The notes beneath the pieces were generated by a model that had not been told where the DNA came from, ran no database searches, and saw nothing but the letters and a program-made list of their open reading frames with translations. Positions 4,920 to 5,647 of a stretch of DNA of 5,647 bases are shown one piece after another. The stretch covers positions 1 through 5,647 of the forward strand of contig SCRB01000896.1 in assembly GCA_004299545.1 (NCBI GenBank). Direction: 5' to 3'. Source of the stretch: Rhizobiaceae bacterium (GTDB lineage Bacteria; Pseudomonadota; Alphaproteobacteria; Rhizobiales; Rhizobiaceae). The translations under genes and the position numbers were made by a program. Each line of letters starts with the position of its first letter. Position 1 is the stretch's first letter.

Positions 4920-5647
<728 letters not shown>

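Overview
The window looks like a chromosomal or large-plasmid segment of an alphaproteobacterium, most likely of the order Hyphomicrobiales (rhizobial type). Codon use is GC-rich. The GroES and GroEL sequences are of alphaproteobacterial type, and several of the small hypothetical proteins resemble ones I recall from rhizobial genomes. This placement rests on recognition, not on a search.

Right end, plus strand: a groES-groEL operon begins at 4602. groES is complete and groEL runs off the window after about 226 codons. An imperfect CIRCE element, the operator of the heat-shock repressor HrcA, lies at 4521-4547 with the 9-9-9 geometry intact. A -10-like box follows, so the operon is probably controlled by HrcA.

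Middle, minus strand, 4105 down to 1717: seven very tightly packed genes are read away from groESL. In order they are an 87-aa protein, a 99-aa protein (frameshifted), a 47-aa basic protein, an 80-aa protein, a 110-aa protein, a DUF1488 protein and a transglutaminase-like protein (frameshifted). Four of the junctions overlap, three of them as ATGA, which points to one polycistronic message with coupled translation. Most of these families have no known function. Two genes are disrupted: the transglutaminase carries three frame-changing lesions and the 99-aa gene one. Two of the four lesions are an apparent extra base in a run of four G/C.

Left end, minus strand, 1588 down to 15: a YciF/DUF892 ferritin-like stress protein is followed, after a possible weak terminator, by a 25-aa hydrophobic micro-protein with a perfect Shine-Dalgarno sequence. 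That gene is coupled to one for a 305-aa multi-pass membrane protein.

Taken together, the window resembles a stress or protein-homeostasis island: a chaperonin operon divergent from a block of small accessory proteins, with a ferritin-like protein and an envelope membrane protein alongside. The shared stress role is an inference from neighbourhood. I found no mobile element, CRISPR array, tRNA or rRNA.
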